A DNA stretch of 64,000 bases, from assembly GCA_034231615.1 (NCBI GenBank), contig CM067309.1, positions 30,583,860 to 30,647,859 on the forward strand, in the 5' to 3' direction. This DNA is from Meghimatium bilineatum. Its lineage: Eukaryota > Mollusca > Gastropoda > Stylommatophora > Philomycidae. This document shows positions 32,232-43,499 of the stretch, one piece after another (positions within the stretch are counted from its first letter, which is position 1; the number at the start of each line of letters is the position of its first letter). The notes below the pieces were generated by a model. That model saw only the letters and a list, made by a program, of their open reading frames with translations. It was not told the origin of the DNA and did not search any database. Both the position numbers and the translations under genes were made by a program.

Positions 32232-32251
32232 AGCATTTTTCTCACGTCATC

Positions 32252-32400
32252 CACTGCTGGACATTCAAAAATATGGTGGTCAAAAGAAAAGTCATCTGGG
32301 TACATTTCGAGACTGCATCATACTGAAACAATCTACCGCATAGACCTGCGTGTTCTTCAGTTGTGGCAGTAAGGCGACACCCAGACACTTAAAAGGTCTT
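32252..32400 (-). mobile_element. Possible LINE C-terminal fragment
   Basis: Minus-strand reading HHIFECPAVDDVRKM, with upstream CRLTATTEEHAGLC in another frame, resembles the zinc-knuckle-like end (HxxxxC) of RNase-H-type LINEs. Weak; no other domain adjoins. Confidence 0.4.
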
Positions 32401-32510
32401 AGCGGCATGGTTGTGTAAGAGAAGTGTATGGATGCATGTTTAGTCTGCGAATAGAGGACGTCCAGGTCATCAGTGTCGCAGGGTTATTAATTCCTGCATA
32501 CACATCTAAC

Positions 32511-32530
32511 GCTAACCCTAACCCTAACCA
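32511..32530. repeat. Three telomere-like CCCTAA units
   Basis: GCTAACCCTAACCCTAACC contains about three copies of the metazoan telomere hexamer. Too short to mean an old telomere; it may be chance or a repair patch. Confidence 0.6.
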
Positions 32531-32584
32531 TACACTTCTGGACCAAATATTTCATTATTCTTCTGTAAAAATTTGTTCTGTAAA

Positions 32585-32990
32585 ATTTGTCACCCACAGT
32601 GATGACAGATCTATCATTCTTCATAGTATATGCGCCTATCACATCTAGTAATCTTCGTCACATAGATGCCTGTCACACCCACAGTGATGACACATCTAGC
32701 ATTATTCATCACACAGAAGCCTACCACATCCTCAATGATGACACATCTAGCTCTTGCCGTTACACTGGAGCCTGGCACATCCACAGTAATGACACATTTA
32801 GCTTTCTTCGTCACATAGGAGCCTACCACATCCACAGTGATGACACATCCAGCTTTCTTCGTCACATAGGAGCCTACCACATCCACAGTGATGACACATC
32901 CAGCTTTCTTCGTCACATTAGAGCCTGCCACATCCACAGTGATGACACATCTATCTCTCTCCGTCATATTCGATCCTGCACAAAAGGACA
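32585..32990. repeat. 51-bp minisatellite, 8 copies
   Basis: Unit CACATCCACAGTGATGACAC, ATCTAGCTTTCTTCGTCACA, TAGGAGCCTAC. Left copies are more diverged. 51 is divisible by three, which keeps frames of 125-143 codons open on both strands. Confidence 0.94.
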
Positions 32991-33599
32991 AAGGTTAATC
33001 AACATCCGCTATAAATAAAAAATATACTGGTACATTTATGTCCTCTATATTTAAGCCTCCAATTGAAATCGAAAAATAACTAACGATGTTTCGACGTACA
33101 AGACTTTATTCACACAAAGCCTTTCGCAGAATAGTGCGTTAGTAAGAACGATCAACGATACCCACGAAAACTTACATAGAGTTTAGTAACTAACAAACTG
33201 AACATCCATGACACACTTTAGAATAATACTATTTATAGTCACTGCCAACATAAAACAATCAGACCTGTCTCTAGAATGGCTGCATATAGGAAGGATGTAT
33301 CTATAACTGATGTATCTAGAAAGGCTGCATCTAAAAAGGCTATATCTAGAAACGTTCATTAAGAAAGGCATTTCTGAATGTATCTCTAACATACAAGATC
33401 GATGGTCGTGGTGAAGTCAATGAAGTTTAAATAAGTCTTGTTAGTATTGTCAATGTTTCTCATTAGTATTTGGATGTTAAAGATTTCCTCTGATGTGCTT
33501 CTGTTTGCTCTGGTAACCAGTTTGTTCTGCGGCAATTTCGTCTCCATATTAGTGCTTCATTCTGTTCAGAAATACTTTGACTTGATTTCGGTGTGGGGT
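32991..33599. other. No gene recognised
   Basis: A small tandem element (TATCTAGAAAGGCTGCAT-like, 33290-33360) and unique sequence. No coding signal. Confidence 0.45.
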
Positions 33600-34220
33600 G
33601 TGTTATAAGTCTGATCAGAAGTACTTTAACTTGACGTGGGCGTGTTTTAAATCTGATCAAAAGTACTTTAACTTGACTTGTGTGAGTTTTAAGTCCGATT
33701 ACAAGTACTTTAACTTGACGTGGGTGAGTTTTATGTCGGATCAGAAGTACTTTAACTTGACTTGGGTGAGTTTTAAGTCTAATCAGAAGTACTTTAACTT
33801 GACTTGGGTGAGTTTTAAGTCTGATCAGAAGTACTTTAACTTGACTTGGGTGAGTTTTAAGTCTTTCAGAAGTACGTTACTTGACTTGTGTGAGTTTTAA
33901 GTCTATCAGAAGTACGTTAACTTGACTTGTGTGAGTTTTAAGTCTATCAGAAGTACGTTAACTTGACTTGTGTGAGTTTTAAGTCTGATCAGAAGTACTT
34001 TAACTTGACTCGGGTGAGTTTTAAGTCTGATTAGAAGTACTTTAACTTGATTTCGGTGAGTTTTAAATCTGATCAGATAAATTATTTGACGTGACTTGAG
34101 TGTGTTTAAAAGTATGATCAGAAGTACTTAGATTGAACTAGAGTGTGTTATAAGTATCAATAGAAATACGTTGATTTGACTGACTTGTGCTATAAGATCA
34201 GAGGTTCTGTGATTTAACTT
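33600..34220. repeat. 42-bp minisatellite, about 12 good copies, then decayed copies
   Basis: Unit GTGAGTTTTAAGTCTGATCA, GAAGTACTTTAACTTGACTT, GG. Several units have CTTTCAGAAGTACGTTA instead. Units beyond 34090 are strongly diverged. Source of the 85-bp segment copied to 32149. Confidence 0.95.
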
Positions 34221-34293
34221 GGATATTATGTTGCCTTCTTCACCTCCGATGAGGTTCCAATTTCTACTTTCGTTTTCGGCAGTGCTTTTTCTT

Positions 34294-34885
34294 TTAGTTC
34301 CAACACTTTACATATGAATAAGTGGTTGTTGGATCCAACACTTTACATATTATATAAGTGGTTGTTGGTTCCAACACTTTACATATGATATAAGTGGTTG
34401 TTGGTTCCAACACTTTACTTATGATATAAGTGGTTGTTGGTTCCAACACTTTACATATTATATAAGTGGTTGTTGGTTCCAACACTTTACATATGATATA
34501 AGTGGTTGTTGGTTCCAACACTTTACTTATGATATAAGTGGTTGTTGGTTCCAACACTTTACATATGATATAAGTGGTTGTTGGTTCCAACACTTTACAT
34601 ATTATATAAGTGGTTGTTGGTTCCAACACTTTACTTATGATATAAGTGGTTGTTGGTTCCAACACTTTACATATTATATAAGTGGTTGTTGGTTCCAACA
34701 CTTTACTTATGATATAAGTGGTTGTTGGTTCCAACACTTTACATATTATATAAGTGGTTGTTGGTTCCAACACTTTACATATTATATAAGTGGTTGTTGG
34801 TTCCAACACTTTACATATTATATAAGTGGTTGTTGGTTCCAACACTTTACATATTATATAAGTGGTTGTTGGTTCCAATACTTTA
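34294..34885. repeat. 36-bp minisatellite, 16 copies
   Basis: Unit GTTGGTTCCAACACTTTACA plus TATTATATAAGTGGTT. ATTATATA and ATGATATA variants are intermixed. GTTGGTTCCAAC is a 12-bp palindrome in every unit. The 194-codon minus-strand frame is an artefact. Confidence 0.96.
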
Positions 34886-35127
34886 CTTATTATTCTTATT
34901 TATCCCCTGAGGTGTATCGGGTATGCGATATTGGGCTGATATTTTTTCTTGACCAACCGCATATTGCTGGATATGTCATGGACTGATTCTTAAAAGTGTG
35001 AACCGCATATTACTGGATATGGATTACAATGTCAGCATTACTCCCGCCGCCTTTACTTCCCCAGAACATTCGGTACTCATTACTTTTGGCTTGGTGAACA
35101 TTGCGACCGTTTATTATTTAAAAATAA
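34886..35127. other. No gene recognised
   Basis: AACCGCATATT-TGCTGGATATG occurs twice (34959 and 35001), a small local duplication. Otherwise unique. Confidence 0.4.
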
Positions 35128-35206
35128 TTCCACTTGAAATGGGAATTGAGTCTTGTGTCTCCGGATTAGGAAGTTTGTGCACTAACCACTGTACCACAGT
35201 GTGTGA
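35128..35206 (-). mobile_element. tRNA-derived SINE head, minus strand
   Basis: On the minus strand TGGTACAGTGGTTAG is a good A box, and GACTCAATTCCC, about 40 bases on, is a B box with one mismatch in its first half. No matching SINE-A body follows, so it is a different or truncated SINE or a tRNA pseudogene. Confidence 0.55.
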
Positions 35207-35844
35207 GAGAAGTATTTCTGACACTCTTCATTACTCACTTTTTTGACCAAGCTAAAAGAAGTCCTTGGTTAATTACTCAACATTTTATCTTTAACAGCAT
35301 GTTCACTGTAATTTGTTTGTTCTTAATTTCATCTGTATCTCCACTGTCGGTCAACTATCAAAGGTCATGCGACGACTCCAACGTCCCATAGATCTGTCTC
35401 TGATCATGTCTTCACTAGCCAAACACAGGCAGATATATTAACGACGCGCGCGTGGTGCTACCCCAGGGCGCTCATACATCAATCTTCGGTTACATAATTA
35501 TAAATAGTCCTTGCCCTCATGGTAAACACAATAACTGTCTGCGCGATATCTCGGCACACTAACTCATCCGTCACACGCGAGACACTGGCGATACATAGGG
35601 ATAGAATTAGCAAGACAGCACTGAGGGACAGTTAGAACCAGTAGTTATTGGCTATCGGTTACAACTGACATCATCGCACCTTCGGAAGCCACATAGGTAC
35701 TCAGTCTCTTTCAGCAGATGGCGAAACGTGTACGTACTGATGGTGCCTCGTGCTCGTTGGTTGAACTCGCTCTGTCATTTTGCTCTGTACGAGTCGAATT
35801 TTACTATATCACGTTTTATCAGCTTTGCCCAACTTTTACATCAT
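35207..35844. other. No gene recognised
   Basis: Includes a GC-rich patch near 35440 (ACGACGCGCGCGTGG) and short open stretches without domains. Confidence 0.45.
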
Positions 35845-36300
35845 TCATTCATTCATTCATTCATTTTCCTTTTGCGCTGAAGTTAGCGCATAGGGCAGAG
35901 GTCAGATCTCTCCAATTCTGTCTGTTCAAAGCTATTCTGTGCAGTTCTTGAATAGTAAGAATATTGGTTGTTTTACTTTCTTTAAGTATTGTTCTTCTGA
36001 GTGTTTCTTTTGGTCTACCCCTTGCTCTTTTGCCTGTATGTATCCATTCAAGAGATTGGTGGTGTATTCTGTTGGTGTCTGCGCGTAGGACATGCCCGAT
36101 GTAGGACCAACGGCGTTTTCTGATAACATCTGTAATGAAATTTTGATGCGTCTCTTCTCTGATTTTATCATTCGATTTGAATTCACTCCAATGGGTGTTA
36201 GTTATCCTACGAAGACATTTGTTCTCGAAATTCAGTAATTTCTTTTCTGAAGATAAAGAGCTTATCCAGCTCTCACATCCTAATGATTTAACATCAAGTA
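35845..36300 (-). mobile_element. LINE 3' end with (AATG)n tail, minus strand
   Basis: Minus-strand reading: SSEKKLLNFENKCLRRITN, KRRWSYIGHVLRADTNRIHH, ARGRPKETLRRTILKESKTT, LHRIALNRQNWRDLTSAL and CANFSAK then stop, ending in an ATGAATGAATGA tail. One open frame covers most of it. Copies at 42435 and 45655 are nearly identical, so this family was active more recently than the other LINEs here. An alternative frame of 84 codons over the same bases is a shadow. Confidence 0.88.
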
Positions 36301-36611
36301 TCTCAGCAAATATATAACGTATTTAATTAAAATTTTGTGTGTAATTAAAAACGGTTTAGACCATAAGAACCAATGTTTCCATTAAAATGCATTTATTAGT
36401 TTCAATTTTCGCTTATTTGTGATATATGTATTAAAAGTCTTCTTGTCACCATACATCTGACAGACAAACATTAGAGTGTTTATAATCACTATATGACGTC
36501 ATTTACACATGATTTATTTATCATACATTTAACGTTATTTAAGCTCGAAATGTGACAGTTTTGTACTCTCGAATACAAAACAGGCGGGGCGTAAATGTTG
36601 TGTCCAGTGTA
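36301..36611. other. No gene recognised
   Basis: A/T-rich unique sequence. Confidence 0.4.
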
Positions 36612-36840
36612 ATGTCTGAAGTGGTAAAATTTCTTTTGTCAAGACGCAATAATTAGTAGACATATGCCGACAAAGATCAAAGGATTTCATTCGTGCATAA
36701 AACTGGACATGATGCACAAATATAAAGTAGAATTATTTGGTCTAACCAAAAAATAACATCGTAGGCAAAAAATGGCATTAATACATTAGATGGTTACTCA
36801 GATAACTACATTGTTTGAGGCCAAAGTAGGTGAAACGGCA
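36612..36840 (+). repeat. Dispersed unclassified repeat, copy 2
   Basis: Aligns with 19925-20170 in the same orientation with moderate divergence. Confidence 0.75.
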
Positions 36841-37422
36841 CAATATAAGGATTGCCATGCTAAACTTTCTAGAGCATGGTTGGACATAATATAACATTTT
36901 TATGAGGTCGCTGTGTGAAACAGTAAAATAAAAAAACATTATTTTAAAGAAATGTACACTTTTATTTGTGCTTGAAAGTGTGAACACTCTCTGGAACAAA
37001 ATTCATGCTGTTTTCTTCATGTGGATATCATTCCTGGCAAAAAAGATGCTTTCTTTATTCTGTGGGAAAGATCTTCGGCAAGCAAATAGTTTTTTTGTGT
37101 AAATTTTTCAAAAAATGATTCATTCGTGATATCAATTATCGTCATGCTTGCACTTCTAGATTTACTTGTCTTTGCTTCTAGATATCTCTGTGAGAGTGAA
37201 TTTTCTCTGTTTCTTTACCTAAAAAACCAAAATAATAAACATTGAATTCTGACAATTATACGAGGTTTGTATTAACGAAAACTCAACCGTACATTTTGTA
37301 AAGTTAATTAATTTCTCTTTCAATCATCACCTTGAACATGTTGCAAGCAAAATTATATTGAATTACACAAATATACTTCCTATGTATTTTCTTTTACGCT
37401 ATACAATTATTAGGACCAGGAT
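36841..37422. other. No gene recognised
   Basis: A/T-rich unique sequence. Confidence 0.4.
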
Positions 37423-37510
37423 TGTCTAATGTCTATTGTCTTTCCCCAGGTATTTTGTCATCCACTCTTGCCGTTAAGCGTAGAGATGATTGGAGTTCGA
37501 GGATTACAAT
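37423..37510 (+). repeat. Dispersed short repeat, copy 2
   Basis: Matches 23270-23360 (ATCCACTCTTGCCGTTAAGC). Confidence 0.75.
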
Positions 37511-37889
37511 TGAAAATGCTCGTCATAACATACGTAATTAAAACTGCAGATGAATTGAATGTGGAAACTATTGCATAATTTTGAAATGACATATACGAAA
37601 CAGGCCGCATACACGAGGATCTACAAATTTTCAGTCTCCATTCCACTATCTAAGAAGCTCAACGCCATGGATTGTGCAGAGTATAAAGCAATAAATGTGA
37701 TATCTCACATAACAAAAATACGACTGGAGATAATACATGAAGGAATTATACAATAGAGATATGAAAATAGACGAAGAACAGATTTGTAGTGAGAAAAAGA
37801 AGGAAGCTACAGAAATTAAATTTAGTATCAGACTATTGGGCGATAAATATGTGTCCATAATAGTATCTACAGTAGTAGAATAGACTACA
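37511..37889. other. No gene recognised
   Basis: Short open stretches on both strands, no domain. Confidence 0.4.
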
Positions 37890-38155
37890 GTAAGCCCTTT
37901 AACAGAGTGTACAGCAAGCCCTATCATAGAGTGTACATCATGCCCTGCGACACAGTGTACAGCAAGCCCTTTGACAGAGTGACAGCACGATATTCGACAG
38001 AGTTTACAGCAAGACCTTCGACAGATTGTACACCAAGTCACTCGACAGAGTGTCCAACAAGACCTTTGAGAGAGTGTAGAGCAAGATCTTCGACAGATTG
38101 TGCAGCAAAATCTTCGACAGATTGTACAGCAAGATCTTCGATAGAGTATAACTTG
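37890..38155. repeat. 24-27 bp minisatellite, about 10 copies
   Basis: Units such as TACAGCAAGATCTTCGACAG plus ATTG. The left part uses CCCTTTGACAGAGTG variants. Moderately diverged. Confidence 0.9.
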
Positions 38156-38211
38156 AACAATTAATTGAATATTGCCTAGAAATAGCTTTAGGCGGACTGA
38201 TACGAAATAAA

Positions 38212-39079
38212 ACTGTTAAAAAAAAAAAGAAACGCAACATTTTTGGAATTACTTTTAGAAAATATATTTGCTGATTGGACATCATTCAACCTATCAACTG
38301 TGTCCACCTGGCTAGTATATTCTTGTGGTTACCTCCATATTACTCACCTCATAATTCGTGGTAATCATGATATTTGTTAAGGTCAAAATATTTTCGGTAA
38401 CAACTCATGACAGGTTCATGAGAATCTCTTGAAAGTTATTTAACACAAAACACTCTGATCATGTTATTGAATGCCTATAAAAATGTGACGGTTATAGAAT
38501 AACTTCAGTTGAAAATTCAATTCGGACTTATGGCTAATACCACTATAGAACAACGATATATCATCATTGGACGATACCAGACGGAACAATCACAAAGTGT
38601 AGTTGCCAGTCAATTTAATGTGGTTACAAGTACCATTAGTCGCATTTGAATGCGATTTCAACAAACTGACTCAGTGACAGACCGGCCGCACAGTGGAAGC
38701 CCCAGAGTTACAACGTATGACGAAGACCGCTTCATACGGCTGCGCCACCTCAGGAAACTATATGCATCTGTTTCCTCCATAGTCTAGTCAATGCCAGCAG
38801 ATCGTCAAATTTCAAATCAATGGTCAGGAATAGGCTGCACTACTTTGTGTCTTTGGGCTATGAGACCATATAAGGGTCCTGTTTTTACGGACCCGCATCA
38901 CCCGAACCGACTTCAGTGGGCAAACGACCATTCTCAATGGACCGTACGGAATGACTGGAGACTGATTGATTAGTTTAATTCTGAAAGTTTCTTCAATCCA
39001 AGATTGAACTAATATTTCCGTTAGATACAATTTTGGTATCCGTTTAAAATAATGTTGCGTTTCTCCTTTGTTGAACAGT
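38212..39079 (+). mobile_element. Internally deleted Tc1-like DNA transposon
   Basis: Inverted termini: ACTGTT at 38212 and its complement at 39074-39079, plus the longer block GAAACGCAACATT at 38229-38241 and its complement at 39052-39064. Between them the frame from 38530 encodes the N-terminal half of a Tc1-type transposase: a helix-turn-helix DNA-binding region (SQSVVASQFNVVTSTISRI), a GRPR-like stretch (RPHSGSPRVTT), FIRLRHLRKLYASVSS, and a second half (MRPYKGPVFTDPHHPNRLQ, WANDHSQWT, DWRLID). Stops interrupt it (TGA near 38648, TAG near 38787, TAG near 38973). Where the first catalytic Asp is expected (FSDES in relatives) the frame reads FNSES. The rest of the catalytic domain is missing. 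Length 868 bp versus about 1.3-1.6 kb for full elements. Confidence 0.88.
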
Positions 39080-39224
39080 ATATATTGGGAACAAAACTTA
39101 CCAATAATGTATTAAAATATATATGTATCATACAAAGTAATATAAAAAGAGTTAGGCATGGATGTATTTTATTATCCTTCTTATTCAGTCTATACAGATA
39201 CATTTTAAGATATATAATCACGCA
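39080..39224. other. No gene recognised
   Basis: A/T-rich unique sequence between the Tc1-like element and SINE-C. Confidence 0.4.
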
Positions 39225-39838
39225 TGTGGTTGCGTCTGTGGGTCTCACCAATGGCCCACTAGACATACCATCCATGCAACAGAAAACCTTAGTGGATGAC
39301 ATGCCGTTATATTGAGGTTATCTTCTTATAGAAGCTTCATGGCATGTCATCTATACATTTATGATTTTGTTTTGTTGTTGAAATGTTTTTCATGTTTGCC
39401 TGAATATATATGTATGCACCCTCTGTGGTTGGGAGGGAGCCAGAGATGTACTGTGCAGCAATGAGGAGGAGGAAACTGACATCACTGTTTTTCCTATGGC
39501 TGAGGCCCATTATAGAGGCACAGTGACTCAGGACGTGACAATCCTTTTGACTTGAACATATGGTTGCATGCCTGGAACAATAGAGAAGTTTGGCATAACC
39601 AGTAGTCAATTGGTGGCGAGGAATGAGCACATGAACCCTATCTTGGCTACAGTGGCTAGGAGCAGTGCATATGTTGAAACCTACCTTCCTGGAGGTGTGA
39701 TAGTTGTTCTCTGGCTCTGTCCCGGGGTGGGCCGAAAATCCACAGAATTCCCAGCAATATAATGCCATCTAATGGCATTAGGTCAAAGGGCATGAGCCCA
39801 TGGACCGCTGGATCAGCAACCAACCAACCAACCAAGAT
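39225..39838 (+). mobile_element. SINE-C, long form (about 610 bp)
   Basis: Starts GGTTGCGTCTGTGGGTCTCA, includes GAGGTTATCTTCTTATAGAA and a 350-400 bp middle absent from the 53533 copy. Ends CATGGACCGCTGGATCAGCA and a (CCAA)n tail. A perfect stem AATGCCAT / ATGGCATT with a 3-base loop sits near 39763-39781. Frames of 64 and 143 codons inside have no domain. Confidence 0.83.
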
Positions 39839-39844
39839 ATATAA

Positions 39845-40560
39845 TCAATGTCAGGGTTCCAGGTAAATATTATTTCCAGCACACGTGGTCTTCCTTGATT
39901 CTCTGAACACTCCGCGATTCTGGGCGAGTTGACCTGCGGCAGCTAGAGACATGTTTCAGCAATCTGATATATCACTACATAATCATCGTCCTGGGCGCCC
40001 TCTTCCCCTGTTGTCATTAACTCTATCTTCCCATACTGGTGTCTCTTTATATAACCAAAAAAAAAAAAACAGCTTTCGTGTTAAGATTTTTATTAAGGAA
40101 CGTTTATTAATCTTTTTTTGTCTATTTTTACGATCGTAATACTTCTTAATATGTCTTTTTAGATGACCATGGTTTATGCAACATTTCTGTAGGATCTCAT
40201 TACGAAAGCAGCGATTCTCTTTGTTACTATTTTATTTGATATCCATGCCTCACAACAGTATACAGCCACTGGAAATACTCATGTTCTGATCATATATAGT
40301 TTGGCTGTGATGCTAGTAACTTGCCAAAGATTTTTCAATGTCGAAATTGCAATTCTTTTCTTGATTTCTACAGCGCAGTCTCCTGAGCTATTTATGTTTG
40401 TGCTCAAATACTGGAAATTTACTTCCTCTGTTCCAAATTGTCAATTCCAAAATAGAATTACCGTGCACATTACTCTTGTAGGTTGCCATTGCTTTCAGGA
40501 GAAAATCCTTTATCGAATCGCATACAAAGAAAACATTCATTTTGAATGCTTTCTTTTTAG
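39845..40560 (-). mobile_element. LINE 3' fragment, minus strand
   Basis: Minus-strand reading from 40450: FQYLSTNINSSGDCAVEIKK, LKNLWQVTSITAKLYMIRT, YCCEAWISNK and RIAAFVMRSYR. The 3' part (40010-39860) matches the 3' end of the LINE at 13921 (CTCTGAACACTC, GATTCTGGG). Stops and an A run break it. Confidence 0.82.
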
Positions 40561-40659
40561 CGAAAGTTGACGCTCGGAGTGACACTCGACAGAAAACATG
40601 CTACTCTGTTGAGAATGACATCATGCTTATAGAGAACTCGAGTACAATTAAATCAATCC

Positions 40660-41345
40660 TCTGCATCAAGAAATTTAGAGAAGAAATCAAAATATGGAGA
40701 GACATTAATGATATGAACTAGAATACCAAAATAGAATTTGTGGATAAATTCAAAAACTTAGGAGCAAACATCAACGGTGCAGGAGACTGCATGGCAGAAA
40801 TAAGGAAGAGATTGGTAATGACATATTGTAAAATAACACTGTTGAAAAACATAAGGAAAAACAACAAAATAGAAACGAAACTGCTAATGTTACGAACTTT
40901 TATTTTTCCGGTTGCAACATACGGCTGTGAAACATGGACCTTAAGTACAATAGCGGCAAAGAAGATCAACGCCTTTGAGATGAAATGCTACAGAAAGATA
41001 CTTAGAATATCATGGAAGGAAAAATGAGAAACTCAGATATTATAAACACATTGAAGATTCCAGATTGCTGGTTACTAAACACAATAACAAAAATAAAACT
41101 AAACCTGTTTGGTCATATAAAGAGACACAACTGTTTAGAAAGACACATAATCGAGGGCAGAACACCCGGGAGAAGGAGCAAAGGTAGACCAAGAAGACGA
41201 TGGATTGAAGACATTAGATATACAATGTTGGAAATCTCCGTCGTTGGAAAATGCAAGCCGCATGGCCCAAGACAGAGAGGGGTTCAGGGTGTTCATAGGA
41301 AAGACAACGTTCTGGAGAGAAATACACATGAAATTAGAAATTCAA
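40660..41345 (+). mobile_element. LINE 3' fragment, plus strand, head-to-head with the preceding one
   Basis: Two open pieces: FKNLGANINGAGDCMAEIRK, LLMLRTFIFPVATYGCETWT, AFEMKCYRKILRISWKEK (40740-41027); then after a frameshift LNLFGHIKRHNCLERHIIEG, SKGRPRRRWIEDIRYTMLE and GVHRKDNVLERNTHE (41012-41340). It is the best-preserved C-terminal region of this LINE type here. No palm catalytic motif, so 5'-truncated. Confidence 0.85.
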
Positions 41346-41562
41346 TAAATTGTTAATTGTGAATAATGAACAAATAGTCAATGCAATATAAAATTAGGAA
41401 AACTAAGGGAATATTAATAGATATTTACGTTAAGTAATGATATTTAACAGCACAATAGCAGAACATAATTGCTGCGCTAGCTGCACCCGTCAAACAATTG
41501 CAGAGGATAAAATAACATTATTGTTGACCTAATTAAAGCAAGTTCAAAAAAAAAATTGGGTA
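41346..41562. other. No gene recognised
   Basis: A/T-rich unique sequence. Confidence 0.4.
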
Positions 41563-41890
41563 TCCAGTCAACATAAACAACAGTTCAGTCAGGATAAATG
41601 GATATCCAGTCAACATAAGCAACAGTTCAGTCTGGATAAATGGATATCCAGTCAACATAAACAATAGTTCAGTCTGGATAAATGGATATCCAGTCAACAT
41701 AAACAACAGTTCAGTCGGGATAAATGGATATCCAGTCAACATAAACAACAGTTCAGTCTGGATAAATGGATATCCATTCAACATAAACAATAGTTCAGTC
41801 TGGATAAATGGATATCCAGTCAACATAAACAACAGTTCAGTCAGGATAAATGGATATCCAGTCAACATAAACAACAGTTCAGTCTGGATT
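41563..41890. repeat. 42-bp minisatellite, 8 copies
   Basis: Unit CAACATAAACAACAGTTCAG, TCTGGATAAATGGATATCCA, GT. The 113-codon minus frame is an artefact of 42 = 3 x 14. Confidence 0.96.
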
Positions 41891-42434
41891 TAGGGATATC
41901 TAGTCATCACAAACTATACTTCTGACCGGATCAGGTAAGATATATTTAACACTGCAAACAATGATATAGTAATTCAGATTTGAAATAAGTTATTGTAGCC
42001 TACTTGATAGAGTAAATAAGTTATTGTAAAGAGACTGTACTTGATAGAGTACTTCTGTACCAGACTAGAATATATTGTCTAAATTTTAAATGAAAATATC
42101 TGAGCAATCATAGAATCATAATTAAATGAACCTCACAATAATCATGATTTCACAATGGAATTAATCAAATATATGATTAACGACGAAAGAATATGAATTA
42201 TATCGGTGCGATCTTCACGTTCAACAGCTCGTACTCAAGACAATTGTACATGGTGAACTGTTAAGAGATTGTGTTTTGGAAACAACAATAGCTATTGAAC
42301 ATTGCTGTGTTCACGAACAGGAACGTTGGTAACAGTGTTTCCGCTGTCAGCAAGTGTGTAGAGTTGGTTGTGTACATTCTTCAGGAGGTCACCATCTACT
42401 CCGCATTTATTTTGGCTGTAATCATTTTCTTCAT
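41891..42434. other. No gene recognised
   Basis: A short duplication (AATAAGTTATTGTA, 41985 and 42017) in otherwise unique sequence. Confidence 0.4.
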
Positions 42435-42705
42435 TTACATCATGTAATCATTTACATGGGCATGGCCTACGCGCAGACACCAACAGAATACACCACCGAT
42501 CTCTTGAATGGATACCTACAGGCAAAAGAGCCAGGGGTAGACCAAAAGAAACACTCAGAAGAACAATACTTAGATAAAGTAAAACAACCAATATTCATAC
42601 TATTCAAGAGCTGCACAGAATAGCTTTGAACAGACAGAATTGGAGAGATCTGACCTCTGCCCTATGCCCTAACTTCAGCGCAAAAGGAAAATGAATAAAT
42701 GAATC
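42435..42705 (+). mobile_element. LINE 3' end with (AATG)n-type tail, 5'-truncated
   Basis: Begins at the sequence for GHGLRADTNRIHH and runs through ARGRPKETLRRTI to LTSALCPNFSAK then stop, with an AATGAATAAATGAATC tail. Very close to the copies at 35845 and 45655. A 55-codon overlapping frame is a shadow. Confidence 0.87.
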
Positions 42706-42964
42706 TTTTTTCTAGGCAATATTTACATTGAATACATTACCATTAACTTCTGTACTTTGGCTGGTTAACTACAACCGATTTCAGACAAGGTATGAGGGCT
42801 GATTTTGTGATTGTGAGACATACTCACTGTTTCTCAATCTTAAAGTCTGATGCATATTTAAAACAAATATAAATCTTAGGGAAATATTGTTTAGTGTCAT
42901 ATTTACGGTAATCACTTGTATAGTGTCATATGTACGGTAATAACATGAGGATCTCTTCTTTAAT

Positions 42965-43285
42965 GTCCATTACATCTTACATACAAGGGACACTCAGTCA
43001 CAAACTACATTACATCTTACATACGAGGGACAATCAGTCATAAACTACATTACATCTTATTTACGAGGGACAATCAGTCATAAACTACATTATACCTTAC
43101 ATACTAGGGACAATCAGTCACAAACTACATTATACCTTACATACTAGGCACAATCAGTCACAAACTACATTATACCTTACATACTAGGAACAATCAGTCA
43201 CAGACTACATTATACCTTACATACCAGGCACAATCAGTCACAAACTACATTATACCTTACATACTAGGCACAATCAGTCACAAAC
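42965..43285. repeat. 40-bp minisatellite, 8 copies
   Basis: Unit ACATTATACCTTACATACTA plus GGCACAATCAGTCACAAACT. Confidence 0.95.
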
Positions 43286-43364
43286 CGATACGGAAAATAA
43301 TATATGTGAAGAAAGCGAGTCTGAAACGATGGATTACGGGCAAATATGCTTGGTCGATAGCAAA

Positions 43365-43495
43365 GCAAAACAATCAGTCAGTCAGTTCCTTTTTTTTGGT
43401 CAAGTTTGGCACATAGGGCGGATGTCATAGTTATCCATGCCTGTCGTTCAGTTGCTAGGGATTGCAGGTCTTGTGCATTTATACAAAACAATAGT
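43365..43495 (-). mobile_element. LINE extreme 3' end, minus strand
   Basis: Minus-strand reading LQSLATERQAWITMTSALC then AKLDQKK and a (CTGA)n tail. The W-TSALCA block is the terminal motif of the LINE family at 45655. Confidence 0.75.
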
Positions 43496-43499
43496 CGGA

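Noticed and set aside
32511-32530. Interstitial telomere or chromosome-fusion site
   Set aside because: Only about three CCCTAA units; too short to support it.
35932-36186. 84-codon frame conserved in three places (also 42435 and 45765), looking like a conserved small gene
   Set aside because: Conservation comes from the LINE 3' end in a different frame (GHVLRADTNRIHH ... ARGRPKETL); this frame is its shadow.
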